A DNA stretch of 64,000 nt from Actinomadura sp. NBRC 104412 (GTDB lineage: Bacteria > Actinomycetota > Actinomycetes > Streptosporangiales > Streptosporangiaceae). The notes below the pieces were generated by a model. It had not been told where the DNA came from. It searched no databases and was given only the letters and a program-made list of their open reading frames with translations. Of the stretch, positions 1 through 8,487 are shown piece after piece (positions within the stretch are counted from its first letter, which is position 1; each line of letters begins with the position of its first letter). The position numbers were made by a program, and so were the translations under genes. The stretch covers positions 1-64,000 of the forward strand of contig NZ_BSTM01000004.1 in assembly GCF_030269515.1 (NCBI RefSeq). Direction: 5' to 3'.

Positions 1-440
1 TCGATACCCTGGCCACCGAGGTCTCCGTGTAGATGGTCTTCTTGGTCGTTGATCCATCTACCGGAGACCTCACTCATCTCCAGACACGACATGCCGACCC
101 GGGACAAGACTTCTTAAACACGGCCTAGGTCGACGCGCAGTTCTACACCGCCGATGTGGTGGCCGCCTGCCGCCGGGCCGGAGCCTACTTTCCCATCACA
201 ACCAGGATGAACTCTTCCATCCGGCGGGCCATCGGCGATGAGGCGTGACGGCAGATCCACTACCCACCGACGTCATCGACCCCGACACCGGCGAGCTGGT
301 CCATGACGTCCAGGTCGCCGAGATCAACACTTACACCACCCCGCTGACGCCCCCGCCCTCCGGCCACTTCAACGCCAAGGCGGACTGGCCTCGGCGGCGC
401 GAACGGAGCCCCACGAACCCCGGCAGCGCAACTGAGAAGA
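1..440 (+). pseudogene. IS1380-family transposase remnant
   Basis: The frame starting at base 3 reads like the catalytic half of an IS1380-type DDE transposase, with blocks such as FYTADVVAACRRAGAYF (from about 141) and TTRMNSSIRRAI. In-frame stops lie at 30–32, 126–128 and 246–248. After the last stop the homology continues in another frame as TDVIDPDTGELVHDVQVAEI (from about 268), so a frameshift is present as well as nonsense changes. The 5' part lies outside the window and no terminal inverted repeat is visible. The family assignment is from remembered family motifs, not a search. It is clearly non-functional. Confidence 0.6.
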
Positions 441-449
441 AGGGCCGCT

Positions 450-600
450 GCTCGGCCGGGGTGCAGCGGCACTTCACCGGCATCGCGGGTAAATCACCAA
501 CTGCCATGTCAGGTGTTCGCCTCCCATGTCGACCCCAACAAACAGCGGGTGCTCATCGACCGGGAGCTGTACCTGCGAGACCCCGATCACCCAAATGCGT
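450..600 (+). pseudogene. IS701-like transposase fragment
   Basis: A short stretch resembles the core of IS701-family (DDE_5) transposases: a HFTGIAGK-like block at about 470–493, then, one frame over, VFASHVDPNKQRVLIDRELY from about 513. In the family these two blocks are contiguous (G-x-A-G-x-I-x-N-x-Q-V-x-V ... L-I-D-R-x-L-Y-L), so an indel near 490–512 has broken the gene. Only about 50 codons survive. It follows directly on the IS1380 remnant, which suggests nested or successive insertions followed by deletion. Confidence 0.45.
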
Positions 601-1006
601 CTATGGAACATTGATCCACCAAGCTGCTTCGTGGCCAATTTTTCGGAAAGAGCGGACATGGCCGGTAAAAGTTCATCACTTCCATGAGGAAATCAACGAA
701 ATTCCCCGGGTATTGCCACCATTCGATTCCATCGCTGACAACCACCGGCCAGTGCTCCGGTGACGAAGTCGACGTCAACCACATGCAAGAGTGACCTCCC
801 CCGGTTACTGCCCATGGAAGCAGCCCACCGTATGGTAGACCATCAGGTAATCGTCAAATTCGAGGTAGCAGTATGTATCGAATAGACGCTTATAGTCTGC
901 CGGTAGTTGGCAGTCCCAGCCGTGCCTCAACATCATCCCAGTCGGGTGGTGCGGCTGCGTGTTGGGCTGGCCCGATAAGCTGTTCAAGGTCTGCAATATG
1001 AGCCAT
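587..1006 (-). pseudogene. decayed SUKH (SMI1/KNR4) gene copy
   Basis: This is a broken paralogue of the intact gene at 1158–1727. The start MAHIADLEQLIGPAQHA (from 1006) aligns with MADFADLERIIGPPNHP of the neighbour. The frame then shifts near 905 to QLPADYKRLFDTYCYLEFDD, and ends at a stop after LMVYHTVG. The C-terminal part resumes at about 784 with MWLTSTSSPEHWPVVVSDG and runs to 587. Roughly 60 residues between the two parts are missing compared with the intact copy, so there is both a frameshift and an internal deletion. It lies in the same orientation as the intact copy, consistent with a tandem duplication. Confidence 0.75.
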
Positions 1007-1157
1007 GTCTCTCCACAAACCGCTCCTCCTCGGACACCACCGGTTCAAGCTTCGAGCTCGGCATCCCCACACCTATCGGCTGCCAACGAACTATTGACTC
1101 AGGACACTAGTTCGCCGGCGCAGCATCACCCAGATTCGACCTTGCTCGACGGCGGCT

Positions 1158-1727
1158 TTACCCAAATCGCTCGATCGGGAATTGATCGATTCGGTCGCTG
1201 CCGGGAAAATCTTTCGAGAAGATTGGGCATTGTACAGAGCCCCGCATCACATCCACAATGAAGTCAGCAAACCCTGCCGAATGCAACCACCATTCCACTC
1301 CGTCGCTAACAACTATCGGCCATTTCTCTGGAACGGGGTCGGCCATGAGCCACATACATACTTCACCACCCTCTGTCGCTCCCCACGGAATCAGTCCGCC
1401 CTGAGTGGGAAAGAAGGGAAAGGGCGGTTGCTCGCGGACGAAGTCTCCATAGTCATCGACGATGCTGATGCTACCCTGCTCCACCGCCAGCGCGTGCAGG
1501 GAGTCCAGCGCGCTGATTGCCCGTCGGCGACGCATTTCGACATCCAGCCCGGGATGATAGACCATCAGGTACTTGTCGAATTGCACGTAGCAGTACAGGT
1601 CAAAAAACCTCTTGTAGTCGATTGGAAATCGAAACCCCAGCCCTTCCTCTATTCCGTGCCAGTCGGGGGGCGCGGCCGGATGATTGGGTGGCCCGATAAT
1701 ACGCTCAAGGTCCGCAAAATCCGCCAC
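1158..1727 (-). CDS. SUKH (SMI1/KNR4)-family protein
   Basis: A 189-residue protein with the SMI1/KNR4 (SUKH) fold pattern: an N-terminal IEEGLGFRFPIDYKRFFDLY segment (L-P-x-D-Y-K-x-F typical of the family) and a C-terminal VVVSDG-like segment with a WPIVVSDGVEWW core. It starts with GTG, 5 bases or so after GGAGA. SUKH proteins are commonly immunity proteins against polymorphic or contact-dependent toxins and are often found in tandem arrays; here a dead second copy lies just downstream. No complete toxin gene is visible; a short ORF overlaps the start by 23 bases (1705–1977). Codon usage is less G/C-biased than in the genes after 2 kb, consistent with transfer. The immunity role is inferred from family and context. 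Confidence 0.75.
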   Translation of the reverse strand: MADFADLERIIGPPNHPAAPPDWHGIEEGLGFRFPIDYKRFFDLYCYVQFDKYLMVYHPGLDVEMRRRRAISALDSLHALAVEQGSISIVDDYGDFVREQPPFPFFPTQGGLIPWGATEGGEVCMWLMADPVPEKWPIVVSDGVEWWLHSAGFADFIVDVMRGSVQCPIFSKDFPGSDRIDQFPIERFG

Positions 1728-1977
1728 AGGTCTCCACCCTCGCCCGCGAAAGCTTCCTGTTGATGACGCAGCGGTCCAGTTCGATGCCTGGTCTGCCGTC
1801 AGGATACCGCCCGCGTGCGATCAACCTGATCATATCCGGTTGAAGGTTACCTCGCCTATAAATAGGACGCGCCCAATTCACCTGCTGCCCAGCTCTGGCT
1901 GCAGTGACCACCTGCCTCTCAAGGCCACTCATGACCGGAAAGATCACCGGCTTCTGCATGCATGTCAACGTAGGCAC
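1705..1977 (-). CDS. orphan ORF upstream of the SUKH gene, possible toxin tail
   Basis: A 90-codon frame reading into the SUKH gene and overlapping its start by 23 bases, the arrangement expected for a toxin 3' end followed by its immunity gene. The peptide is basic and contains RGNLQPDMIRLIARGRYPDG, but I do not recognise a domain. No good Shine–Dalgarno sequence precedes the first ATG, and the adjacent upstream gene (2014–3591) is an unrelated metabolic gene, so any longer toxin has been lost. It may equally be a chance frame. Confidence 0.3.
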   Translation of the reverse strand: MPTLTCMQKPVIFPVMSGLERQVVTAARAGQQVNWARPIYRRGNLQPDMIRLIARGRYPDGRPGIELDRCVINRKLSRARVETCGGFCGP

Positions 1978-2013
1978 GAAACGGTTGAGACGCTGGGCGA
2001 CCGGGTGGACTGA

Positions 2014-3591
2014 TCAGTCTGCGGACTGTTGGGCTACTTGTTTGGCCCAGCGGTAGTCGGCCTTGCCGGCTGGGGAGCGTTGCATCTCTTCCACGAATGC
2101 GTAGCTGCGCGGGACTTTGTAGCCGGACAGGTGCTTGCGGCAGTGGGCGTCCAGGTCCTTGGTGGACGGGGTCTCGCCGTGCGGCTGGATGACGGCGGCC
2201 ACGCGGTGGCCGAAGCGTTCGTCTGGGATGCCGGTGACGACGGCGTCGAACACTGACGGATGGCCCTTCAGGACGGCCTCGACCTCCTCGGGGAAGACCT
2301 TCTCGCCCCCGGTGTTGATGGCCTGCGAGCCGCGCCCGTACACCGCGATGCTGCCGTCCTCGTCGACCGTGGCGATGTCGCCGGTGAGCAGCCAGCGCAC
2401 CCCGTCCGCCGCCACGGGGAACGTCTTGGCCGTCTTCTCCGGGTCGTTGTAGTAGCCGCTGGCGATGTAGCCGGTGCGGGCGACCTGGCCGATGACCCCC
2501 GAGCCCGGCTTGACCGGCTGCAACGCGTCGTTCAGCACGGCCACGTCCTCGACGTCGGGCGCGAAGCGCAGGCCCTTCTCCGGCGTGGACCCGGCCACGG
2601 CCTCGGCCGTGGAGCCCGACTCGGTGGAGCCGAACCGGTCCATGATGATGACGTTCGGCAGCGCCGCCGCCAGGCGGTCGCGGACCGTGCCGGTGAGGAT
2701 GGCGCCGGTCGAGGCCAGCGTGATCAGCGAGGACAGGTCGTAGGAGCCGCCCCGCTCCAGTTCCTCCACCATCGGGATCGCCATCGCGTCACCGGTGATG
2801 GTCATCGAGTTGACCTTCTCGCGCTCCACGGCGCGCCACACCTCGGCGGCGTCGAACCGGCGGACGTACACGAGGGTCGCGCCAATGAACCAGCCGATCC
2901 ACGTGCCGAGCTGGGCCGCGCCGTGCATCAGCGGCGCGGCGGCCATCATCACGAGCGGACCCGAGTTGCGCGCGTTGTCCACCACGTCCTGGGGTACGCC
3001 GGGACGAGGCAGCGCCGGGTTCCAGAAGCCGAACAGCAGGTTCTTCAGGGTCCACATCACGCCCTTGGGCATGCCGGTGGTCCCGCCGGTGTAGATGATG
3101 TAGGTGTCGTCCTCGGACCGTGGACCGAAGCCCCGGGTGTCCGGCTGCCCCGCCAGGGCCTCCTCGTAGGTGACCGCGCCGGGGATCGACGACTCACCGC
3201 CCACCACGATGTAGTGGCGCAGGCCCGGCACCTCGGACACGGTCTCCGCCACCCGCTCGTCGAACTCGGCGTCGTACAGCAGGGCCACGCTGTCGGAGTC
3301 GCGGTACAGGTACAGCAGCTCGCTCCTGACGTACCGGTAGTTGACGTTGATCGGCACCGCCCGGATCTTCAGCACGGCCAGCAGCGCGATCGCGTACTCG
3401 ACGCAGTTGTACATCTGCATGGCGACGTGCCGGCCGGGTTCCACGCCGACCGATTCCAGGTGGTGCGCGAGCCGGTTGGCCTCCGCGTCCAGCTCGGCGT
3501 AGGTGAGCCGCCGGTCGCCGCAGACCAGCGCGACACGGTCCCCGACCGCGTCGGCGACTCCCTCGAAGAGATCGGCGTGGTTGAACTCCAT
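2014..3591 (-). CDS. FadD19-like acyl-CoA synthetase
   Basis: A 525-residue AMP-forming acyl-CoA ligase. The P-loop YIIYTGGTTGMPKGVMW lies near residue 167, followed by the GDAMAIPMVEEL segment, FGSTESG, the hinge region TGDIATVDEDG with GRGSQAINTGGEKVFPEEVE, and the C-terminal catalytic lysine region RSPAGKADYRWAK. Overall it resembles mycobacterial FadD19, which activates long sterol side-chain acids to CoA thioesters. The reaction is carboxylate + ATP + CoA to acyl-CoA + AMP + PPi in the cytosol. It is the last gene of the leftward operon, 45 bases after the Ltp3-like gene. A C27/C24 steroid substrate is inferred from similarity and neighbours. Confidence 0.85.
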   Translation of the reverse strand: MEFNHADLFEGVADAVGDRVALVCGDRRLTYAELDAEANRLAHHLESVGVEPGRHVAMQMYNCVEYAIALLAVLKIRAVPINVNYRYVRSELLYLYRDSDSVALLYDAEFDERVAETVSEVPGLRHYIVVGGESSIPGAVTYEEALAGQPDTRGFGPRSEDDTYIIYTGGTTGMPKGVMWTLKNLLFGFWNPALPRPGVPQDVVDNARNSGPLVMMAAAPLMHGAAQLGTWIGWFIGATLVYVRRFDAAEVWRAVEREKVNSMTITGDAMAIPMVEELERGGSYDLSSLITLASTGAILTGTVRDRLAAALPNVIIMDRFGSTESGSTAEAVAGSTPEKGLRFAPDVEDVAVLNDALQPVKPGSGVIGQVARTGYIASGYYNDPEKTAKTFPVAADGVRWLLTGDIATVDEDGSIAVYGRGSQAINTGGEKVFPEEVEAVLKGHPSVFDAVVTGIPDERFGHRVAAVIQPHGETPSTKDLDAHCRKHLSGYKVPRSYAFVEEMQRSPAGKADYRWAKQVAQQSAD

Positions 3592-3636
3592 CGGAATCCG
3601 CCTCCGGAGATCAGGGGTGGGTTTCGGGGTCTTCCG

Positions 3637-4794
3637 TCAGGGCCGCTCCGAGCCGACGATCCACATCGCGAAGAACTGCGAGCCGCCGCCGTAGGCGTGG
3701 CCGAGCGCGCGGCGCGCACCGTCCACCTGGTGCTCCCCGGCGAGCCCGCGCACCTGGAGCGCCGCCTCGGCGAACCGGATCATCCCCGACGCGCCGATCG
3801 GGTTGGACGACAGCACGCCGCCCGAGGCGTTCCAGGGAATGTCCCCGTCCAGCGCGGTCGCGCCCGCCTCGGTCAGTTTCCAGCCCTCGCCCTCACCGCA
3901 GAACCCCAGGTTCTCCAGCCACATCGGCTCGTACCAGGAGAACGGCACGTACACCTCGGCGCAGTCCAGCTCGCGGCGCGGATCGGTGATGCCGGCCTGC
4001 CGGTACACGTCCGCCGCGCAGTCCTTGCCCGCCTGCGGGCTGACGGTGTCGCGTCCCGCGAAGGCGATCGGCTCGGAGCGCATCGCGGTGCCGTGCACCC
4101 ACGCGGGCCTGTTCGGGGCCATGCGCGCCGCCTCCTCGGACGCCAGCACCATCGCGCAGGCGCCGTCGGAGGACGGGCACGTCTCCAGGTAGCGGATCGG
4201 CTCCCACAGCATCGGCGTCGACTCGACCATCTCGCGGGAGATACCGGGGATCTTCAGGTGCGCGTACGGGTTCTTCAGCGCGTTCCGCCGATCCTTGACC
4301 GCGACCAGCGTCCCGATGTGGTCGGGGGCGCCGGAGCGGCGCATGTACGCGCGGATGTACGGCGCGAAGTACCCGCCCGCCCCGACGACCAGGGACGTAG
4401 AGAACGGCGAGCCGACGGTCAGCGCCCAGGTGGCGTTGGACTCCGACTGCTTCTCCCACGCCACGGTCAGCACCCGGTCGTGCACCCCGCCCTGGATCAG
4501 CCCGGCCGCCACGATCGCGGTCGACCCGCCCACCGAGCCCGCCGTGTGCACCCGCATGATCGGCTTGCCGGCGGCGCCCAGCGCGTCGGCCAGGTACGCC
4601 TCGGGCATCATCACGCCCTCGAACAGGTCGGGCGCCTTCCCGATCACGACCGCGTCGATGTCGTTCCAGGTCAGACCGGCGTCGTCGAGCGCCCGTACCG
4701 CCGCCTCCCGCAGCAGCCCGGCCATCGACACGTCCAGCCGCTTGGTCTTGTAGGCGGTCTGCCCGACGCCGATGACCGCGCACGGGTTACCCAT
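3637..4794 (-). CDS. thiolase-like lipid-transfer protein (Ltp3-like)
   Basis: A 385-residue SCP2-type thiolase-fold protein. The ATG at 4794 overlaps the stop of the previous gene by one base (TGATG); the frame is open far upstream, but the start is set by the first family motif, CAVIGVGQTAYKTK. Other conserved blocks are ADALGAAGKPIMRVHTAGSV, the YFAPYIRAYMRRSG region and the C-terminal NPIGASGMIRFAEA with LGHAYGGGSQF. It lacks a clear degradative-thiolase C-x-G active site. Ltp proteins of this group pair with DUF35 partners and cleave the sterol side chain by retro-aldol reaction; such a role is inferred here from the adjacent Ltp4-like and DUF35 genes. Rv3523 is the nearest remembered homologue. 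Confidence 0.8.
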   Translation of the reverse strand: MGNPCAVIGVGQTAYKTKRLDVSMAGLLREAAVRALDDAGLTWNDIDAVVIGKAPDLFEGVMMPEAYLADALGAAGKPIMRVHTAGSVGGSTAIVAAGLIQGGVHDRVLTVAWEKQSESNATWALTVGSPFSTSLVVGAGGYFAPYIRAYMRRSGAPDHIGTLVAVKDRRNALKNPYAHLKIPGISREMVESTPMLWEPIRYLETCPSSDGACAMVLASEEAARMAPNRPAWVHGTAMRSEPIAFAGRDTVSPQAGKDCAADVYRQAGITDPRRELDCAEVYVPFSWYEPMWLENLGFCGEGEGWKLTEAGATALDGDIPWNASGGVLSSNPIGASGMIRFAEAALQVRGLAGEHQVDGARRALGHAYGGGSQFFAMWIVGSERP

Positions 4795-5834
4795 CAGTCT
4801 CCTCCCGAGAGGACGCAGACCAGGTTCTGCTGGAGGCACGGACCGCTCGAGGCGTGACCGAGCGTCCGGGTGGCCGAGCCGTCGTGGATTCGGGACGCGG
4901 CCTCGCCGATGCGGATCAGCCCGGCGGCCATCACCGGGTTGGCCGACAGCGCCCCGCCGGACGGGTTGACCGTGACGTCGTCGCCGAGCCCCAGCGCCTC
5001 CCGCAGGATCAGCTCCTCGTGCGTGAACTGCGCGTGCAGCTCGGCCACCTCGATGCCGGCGGCGCCCGCCTTCTCCGCGGCGAGCCGGGCCGCCTCCGAA
5101 CGGGACAGGTCGCGGGCGCCCGGCGAGTGCGGCTCGCTGCGGTGGTCGATGCCGCGGATCCACGCGGGCCGTTCGCACAGCTCGCGCGCCCTGTCACCGG
5201 CCGCGAGCACCACCGCGGCGGCGCCGTCGGTGATCGGCGCGATGTCGTACGGGCGCAGCGGCGCGACGTCGTAGCCCTCGTCCGCGTCCGGTTCGGGCAG
5301 GTCGAGGGCGTACGGGTTGTCGCGTCCGGCGGCGCGGGACCTGGCCGCCACGGCGCGCAGGTCGTCCTCCTTGGCGCCCGACCGCTCCAGGTACGCGCGG
5401 GCCTGCAACGCGGCCAGCGACACCTGGTCGACGCCCAGCGGCGCCAGGTAGTACGGGTCGAGCTGCAACGTCATGATCTCGCGCAGCACGCCCTGCGAGG
5501 GCTTGCCGAACCCGTACACCAGCGCGGTGTCGACATCGCCGTGCAGCAGCCTCACCCACGCCTCGTACAGGGCCCAGGCCCCGTCCATCTCCACATGGCT
5601 CTCGGAGATGGGCGGCCAGGCCCCCACCGCGTCCAGTCCGGACACGAACGAGAACGGCGCCCCCGCCAGGTAGTCGTTGGAGCCCGAGCAGGTGAACCCG
5701 AACCGGGTCAGGCCCGTCCGCTCCTTGATCTCGGTGATCACCGGCGCCAGCAGCTCGACCTCCGACAGCCCGGAGTCCTCGGCGGTGTGCCGGGTCTGCG
5801 CGAACGCGACGACGGCGATGTCCGTCCGGGTCAT
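4794..5834 (-). CDS. thiolase-like lipid-transfer protein (Ltp4-like)
   Basis: A 346-residue thiolase-fold protein starting MTRTDIAVVAFAQT at an ATG that overlaps the upstream DUF35 stop (TGATG), implying translational coupling. Visible blocks include the FTCSGSNDYLAGAPFSFVSG segment near residue 50, YDIAPITDGAAAVVLA, and the C-terminal NPSGGALSANPVMAAGLIRIGEAA with a final LGHASSGPCLQQN. In mycobacteria the comparable order Rv3521 (DUF35)–Rv3522 (Ltp4)–Rv3523 (Ltp3) belongs to the cholesterol regulon. It probably forms a heteromeric complex with its neighbours acting on steroid side-chain acyl-CoA; the exact substrate cannot be read from the sequence. Confidence 0.8.
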   Translation of the reverse strand: MTRTDIAVVAFAQTRHTAEDSGLSEVELLAPVITEIKERTGLTRFGFTCSGSNDYLAGAPFSFVSGLDAVGAWPPISESHVEMDGAWALYEAWVRLLHGDVDTALVYGFGKPSQGVLREIMTLQLDPYYLAPLGVDQVSLAALQARAYLERSGAKEDDLRAVAARSRAAGRDNPYALDLPEPDADEGYDVAPLRPYDIAPITDGAAAVVLAAGDRARELCERPAWIRGIDHRSEPHSPGARDLSRSEAARLAAEKAGAAGIEVAELHAQFTHEELILREALGLGDDVTVNPSGGALSANPVMAAGLIRIGEAASRIHDGSATRTLGHASSGPCLQQNLVCVLSGGD

Positions 5835-6766
5835 CACACGTGGTCCTTGATCTGCTCGAAGGGGACGTCGGGCTCGTCGAGGGGCTCGAACCACTTGATG
5901 TTGGCCATGGACGCCTCCCACTCCTCGCGGGGACGCCAGGCCGCCTTCACCCGCATGCCCATTCGCACCTGGTCCGCCGGGATGCCCGCGACCAGGGCGA
6001 GCATCGGCATGCCCGCGCCGTCCAGCAGGACGTAGGCGGACACGAACGGCACCTCGGGGGCGCGCGGGTCGGGGAGGTTGTTGACCGCGAAGGTGGTGAC
6101 CGTGCCGGTGTCGGGCAGCTCCACCTCCTCGGTGGTCGGCACGCCGTCCTTGGAGCACATGCCCTTCATCGGCACGATCACCTGCCCGCACACGCCGCAC
6201 CGGTGACCGAGGATCCTGCCCTCGGCGATGCCCTCCAGGAACCGCTCCTGCGCCCGGCCGGCGCGCAGCCGGTACTCCACCCGGGCCGGCGCGTTGATCA
6301 TGGTGACCTCGGGCAGGAAGCACTCGATGTCGCCGATCGCCCCCGTCCGCTCGGCCCGCCACTTGGGCCGGACCCGCAGCCCGGTCTTCAGGAAGCGGGG
6401 CGGCTTCGCGCCCTCCTCGAACACGCCGAGGTCGAGGGCGTGCAGCAGGGCGGTGTCCGCGCCGTCCGGGCGGACCAGCGCCCACGCGAACGGCCGGTCC
6501 AGCGGGTGGCCGCTCAGCGGCCGTCCCACCCACGACCAGGTCTGGACGGTGCCGGCCGGGCCGACCTCGACGAACTCCCCGGTGACCGCCTCGCCGGTGG
6601 CCGGGTCGTACTCGGTGGGCGGGACCAGCACCTTCCCGTCCCGTGTCCGCACCCCGACCAGGCGGCCGTCGCGCAGCTCGCTCAGGAACCGCCCGATCAC
6701 CGGCCCCACCGAGCGGGTGTACCCGCCGGGGAACTCCAGGACGTGGGTGAGGGCGTCAGATGGCAC
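5834..6766 (-). CDS. tandem DUF35/OB-fold acyl-CoA-associated protein
   Basis: A 310-residue protein with two OB-fold halves: an N-terminal one (about residues 30–140) without cysteines and a C-terminal one (about 165–290) preceded by a rubredoxin-like knuckle HRCGVCGQ ... GMCSK, which shows three of the usual four cysteines. The start is GTG, overlapping the upstream synthetase by 11 bases. DUF35 proteins partner thiolase-like Ltp enzymes (the ChsH2–Ltp2 pair is the known example), binding acyl-CoA and completing the active site. Position between a FadD gene and two Ltp genes supports that job here. It resembles Rv3521. Confidence 0.8.
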   Translation of the reverse strand: MPSDALTHVLEFPGGYTRSVGPVIGRFLSELRDGRLVGVRTRDGKVLVPPTEYDPATGEAVTGEFVEVGPAGTVQTWSWVGRPLSGHPLDRPFAWALVRPDGADTALLHALDLGVFEEGAKPPRFLKTGLRVRPKWRAERTGAIGDIECFLPEVTMINAPARVEYRLRAGRAQERFLEGIAEGRILGHRCGVCGQVIVPMKGMCSKDGVPTTEEVELPDTGTVTTFAVNNLPDPRAPEVPFVSAYVLLDGAGMPMLALVAGIPADQVRMGMRVKAAWRPREEWEASMANIKWFEPLDEPDVPFEQIKDHV

Positions 6767-8321
6767 GCTCGTGGTCCTTCCAGTACGGGTCGCGCAGCTT
6801 CCGTTTGAGGAGCTTGCCGTTGGGCTCGCGCGGCATCGCCTCGATGAAGTCGATCGACCGTGGCCACTTCATCTTCGCCAGCCGGCCCTCCAGCGACGAC
6901 AGGATCTCGGCGGCCAGGTCCGGCCCCGGCTCGGCGCCCGCGGCCGGTTCCACGACGGCCTTGATCTGCTCGCCCCACTCCTCGTCGGGGATGCCGAACA
7001 CGGCCACGTCCGCGACCTTGGGATGCATCACGATCTCGTTCTCGATCTCGGCCGGGTAGATGTTGGCCCCGCCCGAGATGATCATGTCGGCCTTGCGGTC
7101 GGACAGGAACAGGAAGCCGTCCTCGGTCAGGTAGCCGATGTCGCCGACCGTGAAGTAGTCCTTGAGCCGGTTCTTCTCCGTCTTCTCCCGGTCGCCCTTG
7201 TACTCGAACTCGACCCCGGCCATCTTCATGTAGATCGTGCCGGGCGTCCCCGCCGGGACGGGGTCGTTGTCCTCGTCCACGATGAGCAGCTCACTGATCG
7301 GCCACGCCTTGCCGACCGTGCCCGGATGCTCCCGCCAGTCCTGCGGGCTGGCGATCGTCCCGCCTCCCTCGGTGGCCGCGTAGTACTCCCAGATGCAGTC
7401 GCCCCACCAGTCGAGCATCTGCCACTTGAGCGGGACGGGGCAGGGCGCGGCGGCGTGGATCGCCCACTTCATGGACGACACGTCGTACCGCCTGCGCGTC
7501 TCCTCAGGGAGCGACACCAGCCGTTTGAAGTGGGTCGGCACCATGTGCGTGTTGGTGATGGAGTACTTCTCGATGGCACGGAGGCAGTCCTCGGCGTCCC
7601 ACCGGTCCATGTAGACGAGGGTGTGGCCCATGTGCAGCGCCGTACCGCCGAACTGGGTGACGGCCGTGTGGTAGTTCGGCGACGTCACCAGGTGGGCCTG
7701 CGGGGGCTGCCCGGCGGGCGCCCCCGGCGGGATGCCGAACAGCGTCAGCAGGAAGCCCATCAGCTCGGCGCTGTCATCGGGGTCGATCCCGGCCAGCGCC
7801 CGCCGCACCCCCTTGGGACGGCCGGTCGTCCCGGACGTGTAGTGCATGGTGGCGCCGTTGCTGCGGTCCTCGGGGAGGGTGTCCGGCCGGCCGTCCACCA
7901 GTTCCTCGTACGACCGGAAGCCCTCGACCGCGCCGAACGCGAAGCGGCGGCGCGGGTCGATGCCCGACTCCTCGGCCGCCCGCGCGCCCTCCTGCGCGTA
8001 CCGGTCGTGGACGAAGAACGCCTTGGCCTCGGAGTCGGCCACGATGTAGCCGATCTCGGGCCCGGTCAGATGCCAGTTGATCGGGGTGTAGTACCAGCCG
8101 GCCTGGAGCGCGGCCAGATACAGCACCAGCCCGTCCACCCCGTTGGGGACGAGGCCGCAGATCCCGTCCCCCTTCTCCACGCCGAGCGCGCGCAACCCGT
8201 GGACCAGGCGGTTGGCCCGCGAGAGCAGCGCGCCTGCGGTGTGCTCGGTCCCGTCCGGGTCGACGGCGGCGACCCACTCCGGATCGGCCTGCGCCAGCCG
8301 CCAAAAGCCCAACGACCCCAT
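6756..8321 (-). CDS. acyl-CoA synthetase (FadD-type), operon head
   Basis: A 521-residue AMP-forming ligase. The ATG at 8321 was chosen because GAGGAGA sits about 5 bases upstream; a start further upstream would run through the control region. Motifs: the P-loop MHYTSGTTGRPKGVRR, the EYYAATEGGG adenylate segment, DYFTVGDIGYLTEDG, SDRKADMIISGGANIYPAEI, and the C-terminal lysine in REPNGKLLKRKLR. It is the first gene of a five-gene leftward operon ending at 2014, with overlapping junctions to the next three genes. It activates a carboxylic acid to its CoA ester; a sterol-derived or branched acid is inferred from context. Divergent from the enoyl-CoA hydratase gene across a 166-bp control region. 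Confidence 0.85.
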   Translation of the reverse strand: MGSLGFWRLAQADPEWVAAVDPDGTEHTAGALLSRANRLVHGLRALGVEKGDGICGLVPNGVDGLVLYLAALQAGWYYTPINWHLTGPEIGYIVADSEAKAFFVHDRYAQEGARAAEESGIDPRRRFAFGAVEGFRSYEELVDGRPDTLPEDRSNGATMHYTSGTTGRPKGVRRALAGIDPDDSAELMGFLLTLFGIPPGAPAGQPPQAHLVTSPNYHTAVTQFGGTALHMGHTLVYMDRWDAEDCLRAIEKYSITNTHMVPTHFKRLVSLPEETRRRYDVSSMKWAIHAAAPCPVPLKWQMLDWWGDCIWEYYAATEGGGTIASPQDWREHPGTVGKAWPISELLIVDEDNDPVPAGTPGTIYMKMAGVEFEYKGDREKTEKNRLKDYFTVGDIGYLTEDGFLFLSDRKADMIISGGANIYPAEIENEIVMHPKVADVAVFGIPDEEWGEQIKAVVEPAAGAEPGPDLAAEILSSLEGRLAKMKWPRSIDFIEAMPREPNGKLLKRKLRDPYWKDHERAI

Positions 8322-8371
8322 GGGTGTCTCCTCGGCGCTCGCGGTGCACCAGCAGGTGCCGGGGCCCAAAG

Positions 8372-8440
8372 TAGATCACGTTCTCGTTTTGCCGGGCAAG
8401 ACCTGTTCGCGGCCGAGCACGATCACTAGAATCTGTTCTT
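8372..8440. promoter_or_regulatory. two KstR-like palindromes between divergent promoters
   Basis: TAGATCACGTTCTC (8372–8385) and TAGAATCTGTTCTT (8427–8440) each match the KstR consensus TnnAACnnGTTnnA at all but one core base and the last A. They lie between the FadD start (8321) and the hydratase start (8488), 42 bases apart, positioned to control both directions. The consensus is established for mycobacterial KstR; which TetR-type regulator binds here is unknown, as none is encoded in the window. Confidence 0.5.
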
Positions 8441-8487
8441 GTTTTCATGCCCCCAGGGCGTCACCCGGAGGGGCCGGAGGAGGAGCG

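Noticed and set aside
2260..4857. 865-codon plus-strand frame across the FadD19-like and Ltp3-like genes
   Set aside because: Low-complexity composition and exact antisense to two recognisable enzymes.
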